A stretch of DNA of 64,000 nt from Brevibacterium antiquum CNRZ 918 (GTDB lineage: Bacteria; Actinomycetota; Actinomycetes; Actinomycetales; Brevibacteriaceae), in assembly GCF_900169145.1 (NCBI RefSeq), contig NZ_FXZD01000002.1:310001-374000 (forward strand), read 5' to 3'. The notes under the pieces were generated by a model, which had not been told where the DNA came from, made no database searches, and saw only the letters and a list, made by a program, of their open reading frames with translations. Both the position numbers and the translations under genes were made by a program. Shown in pieces: positions 62,912-64,000 of the stretch (the stretch's first letter is position 1; each line of letters begins with the position of its first letter).

Positions 62912-62978
62912 CGAGCGGACCATCGAGCCAGGAGAGAACCAGTGAAAGCTGGTCTCCCGATGCTCAGTGGTCCGCTCG
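62912..62978. repeat. Dispersed palindrome, family B, copy 2
   Basis: 67 bp. Outer arms CGAGCGGACCA and TGGTCCGCTCG are perfect, inner arms include ACCAG/CTGGT around TGAAAG. It lies 15 bp before the convergent BCCT stop and may also terminate transcription. Confidence 0.8.
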
Positions 62979-62992
62979 GTGAAACTTGGGGG

Positions 62993-64000
62993 TCAGAGTC
63001 CCAGTGCGCGCCTTTCGCGGGCGACTTCCTCAATCACCTGGTGGTCATTGCGCAATTCCCTGATCAACGCGATGCCGAGGATGATGACGATGATGGTGAA
63101 GGGAACCGCCGAGAGCATCGCCGCCTGCTGAAGTGCCTGCAATCCGCCGACGAACAGCAGCACGATGGCACAGGCGCCGGTGAGGAAGCCCCAGGTGGCG
63201 ATGACCGGGCGGCTCGGGTTGAACGAACCCCGTGAGGACAGCGAACTGAGGACGAAGGTGTTCGAGTCGGCCGAGGAGACGAAGAACAGGATCACCATGA
63301 TGATGGTGAAGACCGATGTCAGCAGCGACAGCGGCAGTTCGTTGAGAAGACTGAAGAAGGCCGTGTCGAGATTGGACGCAGTTGCCTCACCGATCGTGGC
63401 CCCGTCCATGTCCAGCTTCATCGCGGAGCCGCCCATGATGGTGAACCACACGAAGAACACAGCACTGGGGACGAGGAGGACCCCGGCCACGAACTGGCGG
63501 ATCGTGCGGCCCTTCGAGATCTTGGCCAGGAAGATTCCCACGAACGCGCTCCAGGACAGCCACCAGGCCATCATGAAGTAGGTCCACCCGAGCATCCACT
63601 CGCTGTCGGAAGCACTCGATGGCGTCATGAAGCTGAGCTTCAGGAAGTCCCCGGCGAAGGAGCCGACCGAGCGCACGAACAGATTCGCGACGAACCCGCT
63701 GGGCCCGGTGATGAAGACGAACAGCCCGAGCAGAGTCGCCATGGTCAGAGTGATCTGCGAGATGTATCTGATGCCGCGGCTGACCCCGGTGAACGCCGAT
63801 CCGGTGAAGAGCAGGGTGAGCACACCGACGACCACGATCTGCAGCATGATCGTCGTATCGATGCCGAACACCGCATTGAGGCCCTCACCGATCTGAGAGG
63901 CGCCGAGGCCCAGCGACGTTGTCGTTCCGAACAGAGTGGCGATGATGGTGAGGATGTCGATGACCTTGCCGACCCAACCGTCGACGAGGCGGCCGAGCAC
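62993..64000 (-). CDS. BCCT-family transporter (5' partial)
   Basis: The gene continues past the right edge; 335 C-terminal residues are visible, with about eight helices. BCCT (betaine/carnitine/choline transporter) marks: GLGASQIGEGLN, the segment LGWTYFMMAWWLSWSAFVGI with the aromatic substrate box, FLAKISKGRTIRQFV, and FFVSSADSNTFVLSSLSSRG. These carriers import quaternary amines with Na+ or H+. It is convergent with the hut operon, with no visible link to histidine use. The C-terminal tail is short, with a basic end. Confidence 0.93.
   Translation of the reverse strand: MLGRLVDGWVGKVIDILTIIATLFGTTTSLGLGASQIGEGLNAVFGIDTTIMLQIVVVGVLTLLFTGSAFTGVSRGIRYISQITLTMATLLGLFVFITGPSGFVANLFVRSVGSFAGDFLKLSFMTPSSASDSEWMLGWTYFMMAWWLSWSAFVGIFLAKISKGRTIRQFVAGVLLVPSAVFFVWFTIMGGSAMKLDMDGATIGEATASNLDTAFFSLLNELPLSLLTSVFTIIMVILFFVSSADSNTFVLSSLSSRGSFNPSRPVIATWGFLTGACAIVLLFVGGLQALQQAAMLSAVPFTIIVIILGIALIRELRNDHQVIEEVARERRALGL

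Noticed and set aside
1..64000. CRISPR arrays, tRNA or rRNA genes, insertion sequences
   Set aside because: No regularly spaced repeats, no cloverleaf candidates in the gaps and no transposase were seen. Short intergenic RNAs cannot be excluded by eye.

Overview
The window is 64 kb of high-GC chromosomal DNA with dense coding, frequent GTG/TTG starts and actinobacterial families throughout: a class F sortase, NCS1, BCCT and metabolite:H+ symporters, FadR/IclR/MerR regulators, and a hut pathway that runs through formimidoylglutamate deiminase. Gene content and codon use suggest a Micrococcales actinomycete close to Brevibacterium. That genus is an inference from style and was not searched. No rRNA, tRNA, CRISPR array or intact insertion sequence was found.

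Layout. (1) 1-4.2 kb: a partial Nramp-like transporter, an AAA/DUF4143 ATPase with a direct-repeat promoter region, and a MerR/aldo-keto reductase pair. (2) 4.4-15.9 kb: a catabolic locus. A leftward TRAP transporter (DctP-DctQ-DctM) and a FadR-type regulator diverge from a rightward operon of CoA transferase, class I fumarase, two acyl-CoA dehydrogenases, a mesaconyl/itaconyl-CoA-type hydratase and a second CoA transferase. It resembles loci for itaconate-like C5 dicarboxylates but has no citramalyl-CoA lyase. (3) 15.9-21.1 kb: an AT-richer defence island with a C5-cytosine methyltransferase, a small HTH regulator, an unrecognised 544-residue restriction-enzyme-like protein and an OLD-family ATPase/TOPRIM nuclease. 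(4) 21.1-28.5 kb: a decayed zone with aspA interrupted by an in-frame TAG, one intact and two ruined DUF2891 copies, an aspA scrap, a Fic protein with a palindromic upstream site, and a CsoR-family regulator lacking the copper-ligand histidine.

(5) 28.5-36.5 kb: an S4-like membrane protein, a SNF2 helicase, small conserved proteins, and a sortase operon whose surface-protein partner carries GPDTG instead of LPxTG. (6) 36.5-43.2 kb: two aminotransferases, a PuuB-like FAD oxidase, a cupin, an SDR and lgt. (7) 43.4-52.1 kb: a LysR regulator, an MHS transporter, an M20 amidohydrolase, two amidases and a convergent NCS1 permease, probably for amide or ureide nitrogen compounds. (8) 52.1-62.7 kb: the histidine-utilisation locus hutU, hutI, hutH, an M20 hydrolase, hutF and an IclR regulator, with an SDR between hutU and hutI. 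A BCCT transporter runs off the right edge.

Two system-level signals stand out. An 18-bp palindrome, TGTCCGAAATATCGGACA, lies before hutU, before hutI and, in shorter form, before the NCS1 permease. It is a likely operator of the IclR regulator and ties the permease to histidine or urocanate catabolism. Two families of dispersed intergenic palindromes (four copies of one, two of the other) punctuate the window. One copy sits exactly where a CoA-transferase gene has been cut off, and another pair flanks a duplicated scrap of the iclR 3' end.
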